A stretch of DNA of 64,000 nucleotides from Aquiluna sp. (GTDB lineage Bacteria > Actinomycetota > Actinomycetes > Actinomycetales > Microbacteriaceae): assembly GCA_018402685.1 (NCBI GenBank), contig JAGYIJ010000001.1:248001-312000 (forward strand), written 5' to 3'. A program made the position numbers and the translations under genes. Positions 30,671 to 39,184 of the stretch are shown piece by piece. The notes beneath the pieces are model-generated. The model saw only the letters and a program-made list of their open reading frames with translations. It did no database searches and was not told the DNA's origin. Every line of letters starts with the position of its first letter. The stretch's first letter is position 1.

Positions 30671-31945
30671 CTATCCACGGATGGTGGACTGAACGTTGTT
30701 TCCGTCGTACTCCTGAATCAGGATGTTGCCTGCGGTTGGGTCTCCGACCTCATCGAAAGCAATTGCACCTGAAGGACCGTCGTAGTCAGCGGTTCCGCCA
30801 CCATTGATGATGTCAGCACACTCAGCGAAGCTGGTGCACTTGGTGCCGTTGCCGGTTCCACCGGATACCTCACGTAGCTTCTCAGCCATGTTGGCACCCT
30901 GGGTGCTACGAGCCTCAAGAGCAGCAAGTGCTAGAACTACAACTGCGTCGTAGGTCTCAGGACCGTATGCGTATAGCTCTAGTGGATCGTTTCCGCCACC
31001 CTCCCAGAAGGAGTTCATCTCTGCGATGAAGTCAGCAATGTTTGCCTCGTTCACACCTGGGTAGGTTCCCTTGGCGCCCTCTAGGGTGCCTGGAGCGAAG
31101 TCGTCAGAGTAGTTGGTTAGGTTACCGTCTACGAAGTACAGGTCTTCGCCAGGGAACTGGCTGGTTAGCTCAGGAACGATGGTCTTTGCCTCGTCGAAGG
31201 TAACCAAGACGATAGCGTCTGGGTCGCCTGCAAGAGCCTCAGAGATCTGGCTGGTGAAGTTGGTGTCACCGGTGTTGTAGGTAGGAGCAGCGATTACCTC
31301 GCCACCAGCTGCCTCAAACGCCTCGGTGATGAATCCAGCCAAGCCGGTTCCGTAGGAGTCGTTTAGAACGATCATGGAGATCCTCTGGCGACCCTCTTCA
31401 GCGATTAGGTTTCCTAGAACCTCACCCTGTAGAACGTCAGAAGGTGCGGTACGGAAGTACAGACCCTTGTCGTCGTAGGTGCTGAAAGCAGCGGAGGTGT
31501 TAGCTGGGGAGAACTGAATCACACACTCAGCGACAACGCGGTCGATGAACTGAAGTGATACACCCGAGGAAGCTGCACCAACGATTGCCTGAACGTCAGC
31601 TGCAAGCAAACGTGGGATCTCGGTGTCGTAAGCCTTGTTGTCGGTGTCACCAGAGTCACCTGGAAGGTAGTCAATGGTGATGCCCTTGCCAGCGGCGTTG
31701 ATTTCCTCAACAGCCATGAAGGCTCCGGCCTCTTCTGGTGGGCCGAGGAATGCGAGGTTACCGGTCAATGGCAGTGCTGAACCTAGCTTTAGTGTTAGGT
31801 CTCCGCTCTGCTCTGGACCTAGCTCACAGCCGCCAGCGGTGGTAGCTGGTGCACAACCAGTCAAGACGGCTGCGCCAAGCGCCAAAACGCCTGCTGCAGA
31901 TAGTGCCTTGAGGCCGGTGCGCGACCTAGTGTTCTTGTTGGTCAT
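30671..31945 (-). CDS. livK: Branched-chain amino acid ABC transporter substrate-binding lipoprotein
   Basis: Extracytoplasmic type I periplasmic-binding-protein fold that delivers amino acids to LivHM. From ATG 31945 (Shine-Dalgarno AAGGAG) it has 424 residues: Arg-rich start, hydrophobic segment and lipobox LTGC at ~residue 30, then LKLGSALPLTGNLAFLGPP, AIVGAASSGVS and MIVLNDSYGTG, which are typical of the LivJ/LivK family. The frame stays open about 26 codons further upstream, but those residues look like leader, not protein. Lies on the opposite strand to livHMGF, so it is independently transcribed. Confidence 0.92.
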   Translation of the reverse strand: MTNKNTRSRTGLKALSAAGVLALGAAVLTGCAPATTAGGCELGPEQSGDLTLKLGSALPLTGNLAFLGPPEEAGAFMAVEEINAAGKGITIDYLPGDSGDTDNKAYDTEIPRLLAADVQAIVGAASSGVSLQFIDRVVAECVIQFSPANTSAAFSTYDDKGLYFRTAPSDVLQGEVLGNLIAEEGRQRISMIVLNDSYGTGLAGFITEAFEAAGGEVIAAPTYNTGDTNFTSQISEALAGDPDAIVLVTFDEAKTIVPELTSQFPGEDLYFVDGNLTNYSDDFAPGTLEGAKGTYPGVNEANIADFIAEMNSFWEGGGNDPLELYAYGPETYDAVVVLALAALEARSTQGANMAEKLREVSGGTGNGTKCTSFAECADIINGGGTADYDGPSGAIAFDEVGDPTAGNILIQEYDGNNVQSTIRG

Positions 31946-31980
31946 TCTTGCTCCTTGAAATAGCAAATTGAAGGCGAACA

Positions 31981-31994
31981 CTGGCAGTTGCCAG
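31981..31994. repeat. Palindrome in the livK leader
   Basis: CTGGCA-GT-TGCCAG, a perfect 6-bp dyad 36 nt upstream of the livK start. Could be an operator or a small hairpin in the leader. No known regulator consensus recognised. Confidence 0.4.
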
Positions 31995-32101
31995 CATTGC
32001 TTTTGAAAGTTTAGTAAGGGCATCGGATGATTGCATGAAACAAAGCGGTAACGGAAAACGCTTACATAGTTTTCGGTTTAGATTTCGAAGTTCATTGGTC
32101 A

Positions 32102-32115
32102 ATTTCAACTGAAAT
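32102..32115. repeat. Palindrome in the AT-rich region upstream of livK
   Basis: ATTTCA-AC-TGAAAT, a perfect 6-bp dyad about 160 bp upstream of livK within an unusually AT-rich 250-bp intergenic region. Candidate regulator site; the regulator is unknown. Confidence 0.35.
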
Positions 32116-32196
32116 CGAAGCAAAAAGCACTTATATAGTTCATAATTCGTTGTTTACAGTGATTTCTGCGGTTGAGTAACAATCTTGTTTCGAAAA

Positions 32197-33109
32197 CTAA
32201 GCAACCTCAGCAATCGGCAGGGATGGCCTGCGAGAACGCAGTGCATCGAAGGTCAGCACTGCCAATGAGATCCAGACCAGCCCAAAACCAATCCAGCGGG
32301 CCGCTGGCATTGGCTCTTGCAAAATGAAGTAGGCAATCAAAAACTGCAGGGTCGGGGTCAGGTACTGAATGAAGCCAATACTCGATAGCGGAATCCTGCT
32401 TGCCGCTGCTCCAAACAGAATCAACGGAATCGCGGTGAGGATTCCAAAGCCAATCAAGACGCTGGCCTCATAGCCGCCGCTGAGGATCATGATCGGGCCC
32501 ATCGATGCCACAAAAGCCAACTGAATAAGCGCCAAGTGGCATCACGATTGCAGACTCCAGGGTGAATGACTGAAGCGCGGGTATGGACTTGCCAACCTTG
32601 TTCTTCGCAAGTGAGTAGGTGGCAAAACTCAAGGCGAGAATCAACGCGATCCAGGGTGGTCTGCCGTAATCAACGGTGAGCACTATCACTGCGACCAAGC
32701 CAATGCCCAATGCCACCCACTGCATCGGGCGGAGCTTCTCTTTCAGAAGCACCACCGCAAACAAAATGGTTATAAGCGGATTGATGAAATAGCCCAGTGA
32801 GCTCTCAATGGTGTTGCCAGTGACAACCGCGATTACGTAGGTTTCCCAATTGATAAAAATAAACAGCGCCGCAACTGCAATCCAACCGAGCTTCTTGGGC
32901 GATTTGGCTAGCTCGACAATGGGCTTCCAGGTTTTAGTAATGGTGACAAGCAGCGCTGCGAACATAAAGCCAAAGACCACTCGCCAAACCACAGTCTCTA
33001 GGGGGTTGGCAAATGCGGAAGCCGTGATGATAAGCGGGAATGAACCCCAAATAAGGTAAGCAGAGACGCCAAAAAATAGTCCGGTGCTGAGTTGCGAGCG
33101 TTGCTTCAC
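32197..33109 (-). pseudogene. rarD: RarD/EamA-family permease, frameshifted
   Basis: Ten-helix drug/metabolite exporter of the EamA superfamily, RarD branch. The first frame (to about 32534) gives GVSAYLIWGSFPLI, INWETYVIAVVTGNTIESSLGY and LALSFATYSLAKNK; the second gives MILSGGYEASVLIGFGILTAIPLILFG, split here as the last four helices. Removing one T of the TT (minus strand) at 32534-32535 joins them into about 303 residues. I take GTG 33109 as start because it has a TAGGAT box 6 nt upstream; TTG 33115 is the longer alternative. Probably an indel error; substrate unknown. Confidence 0.82.
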
Positions 33110-33115
33110 TCTCAA

Positions 33116-33121
33116 ATCCTA
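33116..33121 (-). promoter_or_regulatory. Candidate -10 box for leaderless rarD
   Basis: TAGGAT on the minus strand followed by exactly 6 nt and the GTG at 33107-33109. No Shine-Dalgarno is present. Same geometry as at 831 and 33587. Confidence 0.45.
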
Positions 33122-33123
33122 GG

Positions 33124-33153
33124 GTAAAGAAAACGGCCCGGTTTCCCGGGCCG
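33124..33153 (-). terminator. Intrinsic terminator of groES
   Basis: Perfect 8-bp GC stem CGGCCCGG / CCGGGCCG closing a GAAA tetraloop (minus-strand reading), followed by TTTTCTTT. Ends the groES transcript immediately before the rarD promoter. Confidence 0.92.
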
Positions 33154-33172
33154 AATCCTAAAAAGTAAGTTT

Positions 33173-33469
33173 TTATCCCTCGATGATTGCAAGCACGTCG
33201 CGAGCAGATAGCACCAGGTAGTCCTGACCACCGTACTTCAGCTCGGTGCCGCCGTACTTCGAGAAAATAACCTTGTCGCCAACGCTGACGTCGACCGGAA
33301 TGCGGTCACCATCGTCGTTGAAGCGACCTGGGCCTACGGCAATAACCTCAGCCTCCTGTGGCTTCTCTTTTGCGGTGTCTGGGATTACCAGACCGGATGC
33401 AGTTACCTGCTCTGCCTCTAGTGGGCGAACAACAATGCGATCTTCGAGTGGCTTGATAGAAACCGACAC
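33173..33469 (-). CDS. groES: Co-chaperonin GroES
   Basis: 98-residue cap of the GroEL folding chamber. [18 protein letters not shown], the mobile-loop region [20 protein letters not shown] and [16 protein letters not shown] are diagnostic. Start GTG with AGAGG. groEL does not follow: a terminator and rarD come next, so groES is monocistronic here. Two CIRCE operators lie upstream, so HrcA should repress it outside heat stress. Confidence 0.96.
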   Translation of the reverse strand: MSVSIKPLEDRIVVRPLEAEQVTASGLVIPDTAKEKPQEAEVIAVGPGRFNDDGDRIPVDVSVGDKVIFSKYGGTELKYGGQDYLVLSARDVLAIIEG

Positions 33470-33503
33470 TTTGACCTCTTCTTTTTCTCTAAAGATTCAT
33501 GAA

Positions 33504-33530
33504 TTAGCAATCTCGCCTTGCGAGTGCTAA
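33504..33530. promoter_or_regulatory. CIRCE element, groES-proximal
   Basis: TTAGCAATC-N9-GAGTGCTAA; one mismatch from the CIRCE consensus TTAGCACTC-N9-GAGTGCTAA. HrcA operator about 35 bp upstream of groES. Confidence 0.88.
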
Positions 33531-33548
33531 CAAAACTTTAGGGCCTTA

Positions 33549-33575
33549 TTAGCACTCAGTCAAGGTGAGTGCTAG
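33549..33575. promoter_or_regulatory. CIRCE element, methyltransferase-proximal
   Basis: TTAGCACTC-N9-GAGTGCTAG, one mismatch at the last base. It is 18 bp from the first CIRCE element and 11 bp upstream of the -10 box of the divergent methyltransferase gene, so HrcA bound here could affect both directions. Confidence 0.9.
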
Positions 33576-33586
33576 GTGTTTACAGA

Positions 33587-33592
33587 TAGTTT
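33587..33592 (+). promoter_or_regulatory. Candidate -10 box of the methyltransferase gene
   Basis: TAGTTT lies 6 nt before GTG 33599, with no Shine-Dalgarno: leaderless geometry. The -35 position would fall inside the second CIRCE element. Confidence 0.45.
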
Positions 33593-33598
33593 TGATGC

Positions 33599-34774
33599 GT
33601 GAGCCAAACCGAGAGTTTTTTTGAATCCCCAGAAGCCAGAAAACTGGCGGTTGAGATTGCCAAAAGGCTCGATGCCAATAACTCTCTCGCCCTCATAAAC
33701 GAATACCGCAAACAAGGGATCGATCCTGAAATGATCACCTTTGCGTTGAACCAGGCCAGCTACAAGCAGCGCGGCATGGTCAAATTCGGCGAGCGAGCCA
33801 TTGACATGCTTTTCACCGAGTCCGGTCTCGAGCAGGCAACGCGTCAAGAGGTCGCCAGTTGGCATGCCAGCAGGTTCAAAGAAGCTGGCATCGCCTCGGT
33901 CACAGACCTCGGAGCCGGTATCGGCTCCGATGCCATTGGTTTTGCCAAGGCCGGCCTAGAGGTGACCGCGGTGGAAAATCACCCGGAGTCATTTCAGGCT
34001 CTCAAGCACAATCTCGCAACCATCGCCAATGCAACCGCGCTAGAGCAAGATGCGACCAACCACCAGATCTCTTCAGCGGGCGTTTGGCTAGATCCTGCAA
34101 GAAGAGATCAGGATCGCAAATCACTGACGGTGCAGCGGCTAGAGCCGAGCATGTTCTCTCCGAACCTTGATTTTGTTTTTGAAATCGCCAATCAATACCC
34201 CGCCGGCATCAAGCTGGCACCGGGGTTTCCGCACGAACTGATCCCCAATAACTTTGAGGCCAACTGGGTCTCACATCACGGTGATCTCGTGGAGATGACT
34301 CTGTGGTCTGGGTCCTTGGGTCAACCAGGGATCAAAAAGGCAGTGATGGTTGGCGAAGCGGTTAATGAATTTGTGGGCACCGACCAGCTAGCTGCAATCT
34401 CACAGGTTGAGCGCTACCTCTACGAACCAGATGTCAGCCTGATTCGCTCTCACCTGGTGGGCGATTACGCAAACCAAAACGGCTTGCACCTAATCTCGGA
34501 ACAGATCGCCTACCTCAGCTCGGCCAAGCTGGTTTCGAGCCCGTGGCTCAAAGGCTACGAGGTGCAGGACGTATTGCCACTAGATATCAAGCAGATCAAG
34601 GCCTACTGCTCTAAACACGATATTGGGGTCCTGGAAATCAAAAAGCGTGGGGTGGATGTGACCCCGGAGGCCCTCAGGCCGAAACTCAAGTTAAAGGGAG
34701 CGGGCGCCGCCACCCTGGTTCTCACCAAGGTGGGCAGCGCCCGCCAAGCAATTGTCTGTAAATCCATCCGCTAG
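33599..34774 (+). CDS. Class I SAM-dependent methyltransferase with THUMP-like C-terminal domain
   Basis: 391 residues. A helical N-terminus (~1-95) precedes a Rossmann methyltransferase core with motif I VTDLGAGIGSDAIGFAK (~residue 100), the acidic end of strand 2 in VTAVENHP and the WLDPARRD segment at the motif IV position (D-P-A-R). The C-terminal ~80 residues, rich in Lys with VLEIKKRGVDVTPEALRPKLK, resemble the THUMP-like domain found in actinobacterial relatives. It probably methylates RNA, but the substrate is unknown. Single gene, convergent with the DUF4190 gene, divergent from groES behind a shared CIRCE region. Confidence 0.85.
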   Translation: MSQTESFFESPEARKLAVEIAKRLDANNSLALINEYRKQGIDPEMITFALNQASYKQRGMVKFGERAIDMLFTESGLEQATRQEVASWHASRFKEAGIASVTDLGAGIGSDAIGFAKAGLEVTAVENHPESFQALKHNLATIANATALEQDATNHQISSAGVWLDPARRDQDRKSLTVQRLEPSMFSPNLDFVFEIANQYPAGIKLAPGFPHELIPNNFEANWVSHHGDLVEMTLWSGSLGQPGIKKAVMVGEAVNEFVGTDQLAAISQVERYLYEPDVSLIRSHLVGDYANQNGLHLISEQIAYLSSAKLVSSPWLKGYEVQDVLPLDIKQIKAYCSKHDIGVLEIKKRGVDVTPEALRPKLKLKGAGAATLVLTKVGSARQAIVCKSIR

Positions 34775-34795
34775 ATGGCTCTCCTAGCGGAGTGA

Positions 34796-35185
34796 CTAGT
34801 GACCGTGACGGTCACCGAATCCCTTGCGGAATTCAAATAGCTCTGACATCCCCGGCTGGAGTCCGGAGATGTCGTAGTCGACAAATGCAAATCTAAGAAC
34901 CGCCAAAGTTGTGAAAATAATCCAAGTCAGGATATTTAAATATCCAAGGACCACTCCCACGATTGCCAGTACCCGGCCGTTTTCCTGCGAGCGCTTGATC
35001 TGAGCAAGCGAGATGTGACCTGTGATGATCGCCATCAGTGCGCCAATTCCGGTCAGGGCGCTGGCGAGCGAAACAACCGAGAGGGTGTTTAGTGAGCGCC
35101 AGTCGAATCTGACCTTTTGCACCTCGTCACTACTTGTTGGCTCTGTTGCTGCCTCTTCGGGCAGTGCTGGTTTGTCGTCCGTCAT
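34796..35185 (-). CDS. DUF4190-type small membrane protein
   Basis: 129 residues from ATG 35185, chosen for its AAGGAG ribosome-binding site; the open frame extends further upstream but without such a site. An acidic Pro/Glu-rich N-terminus (~45 residues) is followed by two transmembrane segments. Between them lies the pattern GHISLAQIKRSQENGRVLAI, typical of DUF4190 proteins. A short His/Arg-containing tail ends DRHGH. Function unknown. Confidence 0.75.
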   Translation of the reverse strand: MTDDKPALPEEAATEPTSSDEVQKVRFDWRSLNTLSVVSLASALTGIGALMAIITGHISLAQIKRSQENGRVLAIVGVVLGYLNILTWIIFTTLAVLRFAFVDYDISGLQPGMSELFEFRKGFGDRHGH

Positions 35186-35270
35186 GTTTTCTCCTTTATT
35201 AGACTCAGTGCAGTAAAGCAGCAGAGGCTGGGCTTTGCTTGGGAGAAGGTTGGGAGGTTGTTGAGAGAAA

Positions 35271-36752
35271 CTAAGAGGCTTGAACCTCGGTGACATCCAG
35301 GGTTGATTCTGCCGAGAACCCGAGCGAGCTGGGCTTGCGGCCATTCATGATTAGCTGAGCACCCAGCGAGGCGATCATCGCTCCGTTATCGGTGCAGAGC
35401 GAGAACCTTGGAATCCTTAGCTCGATGCCCTCTTGGTCGCAAACCTCTTGGGCGTATTCGCGAAGCCTGGCGTTGGCCACCACTCCGCCGCCGAGAAGCA
35501 GCCTGTTCACACCGTGCGCCTTGCATGCCGCCACTGCCTTGGAGATCAAAACGTCAACGACTGCCTCGCGGAAGCTCGCGGCGACATCAGCGTGGTTGAG
35601 CTCTAGCCCTTGATCCTCAGCCTTCTCGACGTGCCGGGCAACGGCGGTTTTGAGCCCGGAGAACGAGAAGTTGTAGCGGTGCTTTTCCATATCCTTGGGA
35701 AGAGTTAGCCCTCTTGGGAACCTAATTGCCTTTGGATTGCCAGTCAGGGCTAGCTTGTCGATTTGCGGACCACCTGGATAGGGAAGACCCAGCACCCTTG
35801 CAACCTTGTCAAAGGCCTCACCCGCTGCATCATCGATCGTCTCACCCAATAGCTCAACGTCTTCTAGCAAGTCTCGGACCAGCAGCAAGGAGGTGTGGCC
35901 TCCGGAAACCAAGAGTGCGATGGTTGGCAGCTGAACGCTGCCACGCTCAAGGACATCGGCACCCACATGGCCGACAAGATGATTCACCGCATAGATCGGC
36001 AGGTTGTGAGCGACAGCCAAGCCCTTGGCTGCCCCAATCCCAACCATGAGTGCACCCGCTAAACCCGGACCGTTGGCAACCGCAATGGCATCAACCTTGT
36101 CTATCGAGATGCCGGCCTCCAACAAGGCCTTGTCCAAAACCTGACCAATTGATTCCAGGTGAGCACGCGCTGCCACCTCCGGAACCACTCCGCCATATTT
36201 AGCGTGCTCATCCATCGAGCTGGCAAGCGCATTGGCCAACAGCCTGTTGCCCTGGACTATCCCTACTCCGGTCTCATCGCAGCTGGATTCGATACCGAGA
36301 ACAATTGGCTGACGGATCTTGGCCCGCATCACCAGAGCATCCGTCCCGGATGGTTGGTAGTAGCGCTTGCGCAGATCAATCTGCTCGAAACCTAGAGACT
36401 TATAAAGGGCAATTGCGGAATCATTGTCAGCTTTGACCTCGAGTAGGACCTGCTCCGCGCCCAAGGCGAGTGCCTTTTTCATTAAAAGCTCCATGAGCTT
36501 CCTGCCAAGACCCTTGCCCTGCTCACTCTGCCGAACCCCAATGGTTTGGATGTCTGCCGAGAAGCTTGCCGGGACTGAGCTCAGTCCGGCATAGCCGACA
36601 AGATCAGGATCAAAGACACCCAGGTAATGGGTGTTGGGATTGGTGAGCTCTGCCTTCATCGAGGATTCCAACCAAGACTCAGTGCCAAACAGTGAGCGCT
36701 CCAGCTCCATCAGAACTGGCAGGTCTTCCAGCCTAAGTTCGCGGATCTCCAT
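35271..36752 (-). CDS. tsaD: RimI acetyltransferase-TsaD threonylcarbamoyltransferase fusion
   Basis: 493 residues in one frame. Residues 1-~145 are a GNAT domain with the acetyl-CoA loop [14 protein letters not shown] and the RimI-type end [11 protein letters not shown] (N-alpha acetylation of ribosomal protein S18 in the family). From ~150 TsaD begins: [17 protein letters not shown], the metal-binding [18 protein letters not shown] and [12 protein letters not shown]. TsaD transfers threonylcarbamoyl to A37 of ANN-decoding tRNAs together with TsaB and TsaE, encoded next door. rimI and tsaD are usually separate adjacent genes; I see no stop near the junction in any frame, so the fusion is not a simple indel artefact. 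Overlaps tsaB by 1 bp. Confidence 0.92.
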   Translation of the reverse strand: MEIRELRLEDLPVLMELERSLFGTESWLESSMKAELTNPNTHYLGVFDPDLVGYAGLSSVPASFSADIQTIGVRQSEQGKGLGRKLMELLMKKALALGAEQVLLEVKADNDSAIALYKSLGFEQIDLRKRYYQPSGTDALVMRAKIRQPIVLGIESSCDETGVGIVQGNRLLANALASSMDEHAKYGGVVPEVAARAHLESIGQVLDKALLEAGISIDKVDAIAVANGPGLAGALMVGIGAAKGLAVAHNLPIYAVNHLVGHVGADVLERGSVQLPTIALLVSGGHTSLLLVRDLLEDVELLGETIDDAAGEAFDKVARVLGLPYPGGPQIDKLALTGNPKAIRFPRGLTLPKDMEKHRYNFSFSGLKTAVARHVEKAEDQGLELNHADVAASFREAVVDVLISKAVAACKAHGVNRLLLGGGVVANARLREYAQEVCDQEGIELRIPRFSLCTDNGAMIASLGAQLIMNGRKPSSLGFSAESTLDVTEVQAS

Positions 36753-37333
36753 TAGCCACTCACCCGCTTGCCCTTAGATGGCGAGACATCTGCAGAGCGC
36801 AAATACAGAGCACTGACATCGCTTAGATCAACGCCTTTTGCGAGCGCCGCAATTGCATAGCGGCCAACCGCTTCGGCATCAGAACTCTGAGTTAGATGCT
36901 GGTGACCCTCGGGGATCATCAATTCACTTGGCGAGATGACAGTTGGCCCGCTGACTTTCTCACCATCTTGATAGCGCGCATAGAACAACTCACCGCGCTT
37001 GGCATCGGTGGTGACAACAACATTGCCCTTGACACCATGCGCTATCGCATCAAGAACCATAACCCCGTGGAGATCTAGCTTTAGGGTCCTTGCCAGTGAG
37101 ATGCCCGCTGCCATTCCCACCCGTAAACCGGTGTAGGGCGCGGGGCCTCTGCCGATTGCGACCGCCTCTAGCTCAGAGGCTGAGATGCCAGCCTCGGATA
37201 GAGCCTGGCTAATGGCCTCTCCGATATTTTCGGCATGGCCAAATGGGTCTTCAAATAAAAGCTTTGACAAAAGCTTGTTGCCAGAAAAGACCGCGGCGGA
37301 GGTCCCGGCTGAGGAATCAATTGCCAGTAGCAA
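36752..37333 (-). CDS. tsaB: tRNA threonylcarbamoyladenosine biosynthesis protein TsaB
   Basis: ASKHA-fold partner of TsaD in t6A synthesis. About 193 residues from TTG 37331-37333, chosen because [18 protein letters not shown] is the normal N-terminus and GGGGG lies upstream; the frame is open to 37408, which would add 25 residues overlapping tsaE. Contains [19 protein letters not shown]. Overlaps tsaE by 17 bp and rimI-tsaD by 1 bp. Confidence 0.9.
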   Translation of the reverse strand: MLLAIDSSAGTSAAVFSGNKLLSKLLFEDPFGHAENIGEAISQALSEAGISASELEAVAIGRGPAPYTGLRVGMAAGISLARTLKLDLHGVMVLDAIAHGVKGNVVVTTDAKRGELFYARYQDGEKVSGPTVISPSELMIPEGHQHLTQSSDAEAVGRYAIAALAKGVDLSDVSALYLRSADVSPSKGKRVSG

Positions 37334-37769
37334 TCTCGACCCCCTGCCATCTATTACCGGAGACGATAAGTTCGACCTCTCGGACATCGTCTTGACGGGT
37401 GCGATCAATCTTGATCTTTAGGTAATCGGCAATGACCGAATCTAAAAAGTCCCTGGGCCACTCGATTACGACAATCGAGTTCTCAAAGTCGATGTCCAGA
37501 TCATCTAGCTCGACCGCGCTACCGAGTCGATAGGCGTCAACGTGAACAAGGTTTGGCCCAGCCTTGGTTCGGTGCGTTCTCGCCAGCACAAAAGTTGGAG
37601 ACTGAATTGTTCCATTTGCCAAAAGCCCCTCGCCAATGCCTCTGGTCAAGGTGGTCTTTCCCGCTCCAAGTTCTCCCTCCAGAAGCACCACATCGCCGGC
37701 ACGCAGACTCTTGGCAACGCCAAGGCCGAGTGACTCCATTTGCTCGGGAGAAGAGATCGTCAACTTCAT
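37317..37769 (-). CDS. tsaE: tRNA threonylcarbamoyladenosine biosynthesis ATPase TsaE
   Basis: 150-residue P-loop ATPase needed for t6A turnover with TsaB and TsaD. Walker A GELGAGKTTLTRGIG, LVHVDAYRLGS (Walker B-like) and IVVIEWPRDF are the family signatures. Overlaps alr by 4 bp and tsaB by 17 bp. Confidence 0.94.
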   Translation of the reverse strand: MKLTISSPEQMESLGLGVAKSLRAGDVVLLEGELGAGKTTLTRGIGEGLLANGTIQSPTFVLARTHRTKAGPNLVHVDAYRLGSAVELDDLDIDFENSIVVIEWPRDFLDSVIADYLKIKIDRTRQDDVREVELIVSGNRWQGVEIATGN

Positions 37770-38830
37770 TTATCTAAAAACACCCTGTCGGCTCTGCCGC
37801 CGATTCTGGTGATGATCTCGTAGTTGATGGTCTTGGCGCTGTGAGCGAGATCGTCAACGCTCGGTTCACCCTTGGCAGGGTCACCAAAGATAACTACGTC
37901 GGTGCCAATCGGAATCTGGTCATCGCCAACCTCGACCACAAACTGGTCCATCGCGATTCTGCCCACCACCGGATATCTGCGGCCAAGTATCTGAACGTCT
38001 GCGCCCTCTGAAATTCTTGGCATTCCCTCGGCATAACCAAATGGCACCAGCACCAAATTGGTCGCGCGCCCCGCGACATAGCGATATCCGTAGGAAATGC
38101 CCTGGCCTGCCTGCACCCTCTTGAAACCCGCAGACTTTGCAACGGCTCGCATCGCAGGGGTGAGTGAGACCGAGGTCAACTCCTTGTCCTCAAAGGGATT
38201 GTGTCCATAGACCAACAACCCCACTCTGGCCATGTCGTAATCAAAGTCCTCGTGGGCAAGGGCTGCGGCGGAGGCCGAGATATGGGTTTGGAAACCAGTA
38301 ATCTGCTTGGATTTCGCAAGGGCGATTGCCTCATCAAACTTGTTGCGCTGCTTCAGGTCGTCACTCAGTGAGGTATTGGACAGGTGGGTGAAGATCCCAA
38401 CCACACTCTTGTTGGCAGCCGCCTCAAATGCCGATTCCCAATCGGCCTTCACGAAGCCCTCTCGGCCTAAACCGGTGTCAACAATCAGGTGGATCTTTTG
38501 ATCGTTATCGACGGCGCTCAGGACATCGTGGTTGGCAACCCCAATTTCGATATCCAACTCCTTGGCCAACTTGAAATCATCGGTTGGCAACACCAACCAG
38601 CAGATCAAGCGGGATTTGATGCCGGCTGCCCTGAGCTCCAACGCCTCATCTAGATCCGCGGTGGCAAGAGCGTCAACGCCGATATCCTCAAGAGCTTTCG
38701 AGACCTCGTGCATGCCGTGACCATAGGCATTGGCCTTGACAACAACCATCACCTCTTTACCTGAGAGCTTTTTCTTGAGCTCTAGGTAGTTGTGCTTGAT
38801 AGCAGCTAAGTCAATTTCAATCCTGCGCAT
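37766..38830 (-). CDS. alr: Alanine racemase
   Basis: PLP enzyme making D-alanine for peptidoglycan. 354 residues: barrel N-terminus with PLP Lys32 in VVVKANAYGHGM, and C-terminal beta domain with ISYGYRYVAG containing the catalytic Tyr. Directly abuts acpS and overlaps tsaE by 4 bp. Together with glmS it gives this operon a cell-wall theme. Confidence 0.95.
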   Translation of the reverse strand: MRRIEIDLAAIKHNYLELKKKLSGKEVMVVVKANAYGHGMHEVSKALEDIGVDALATADLDEALELRAAGIKSRLICWLVLPTDDFKLAKELDIEIGVANHDVLSAVDNDQKIHLIVDTGLGREGFVKADWESAFEAAANKSVVGIFTHLSNTSLSDDLKQRNKFDEAIALAKSKQITGFQTHISASAAALAHEDFDYDMARVGLLVYGHNPFEDKELTSVSLTPAMRAVAKSAGFKRVQAGQGISYGYRYVAGRATNLVLVPFGYAEGMPRISEGADVQILGRRYPVVGRIAMDQFVVEVGDDQIPIGTDVVIFGDPAKGEPSVDDLAHSAKTINYEIITRIGGRADRVFLDK

Positions 38831-39184
38831 CTAGTCAGCCTCCAATACGACCATCGCAATTGCAACGGAGGCATCGTGAGAGATTGAGAGCCAGCTCTTA
38901 TCAACCCCGTGTTCTGCCATTTTCAATGCGGTGCGGCCATGGAACTGGAAAATGGGCTTGCCCAGTTCGTTGTTGTAGACCTCAATCTCATTCCAGGTCA
39001 AAAGCTTTGGGTCTCCAATGGCCTTGGCAAGGGCTTCTTTGGCGGCAAACCTGCCGGCAAGAGACTGATCCGCTAGGCCTATCTCGGTGCGATAGAACAG
39101 TCGTTCTGCCAAATTGGGAGTTCGCTTCAGAGATTCACTCAGTCTCTCGATTGAGCAAACGTCAGTCCCAATTCCAATAATCAC
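38831..39184 (-). CDS. acpS: Holo-[acyl-carrier-protein] synthase
   Basis: Transfers 4'-phosphopantetheine from CoA to acyl carrier protein. 117 residues with the Mg-binding Asp in GIGTDVCSIER and the Glu of FAAKEALAKA, then LSISHDASVAIAMVV. Overlaps the glmS stop by one base. CoA for this reaction depends on the nearby coaA product. Confidence 0.95.
   Translation of the reverse strand: MIIGIGTDVCSIERLSESLKRTPNLAERLFYRTEIGLADQSLAGRFAAKEALAKAIGDPKLLTWNEIEVYNNELGKPIFQFHGRTALKMAEHGVDKSWLSISHDASVAIAMVVLEAD

Noticed and set aside
36290-36330. RimI-TsaD fusion as an indel artefact
   Set aside because: Both sides of the joint are in family-consensus frame and no nearby stop exists in the other two frames, so one indel would not restore two genes.
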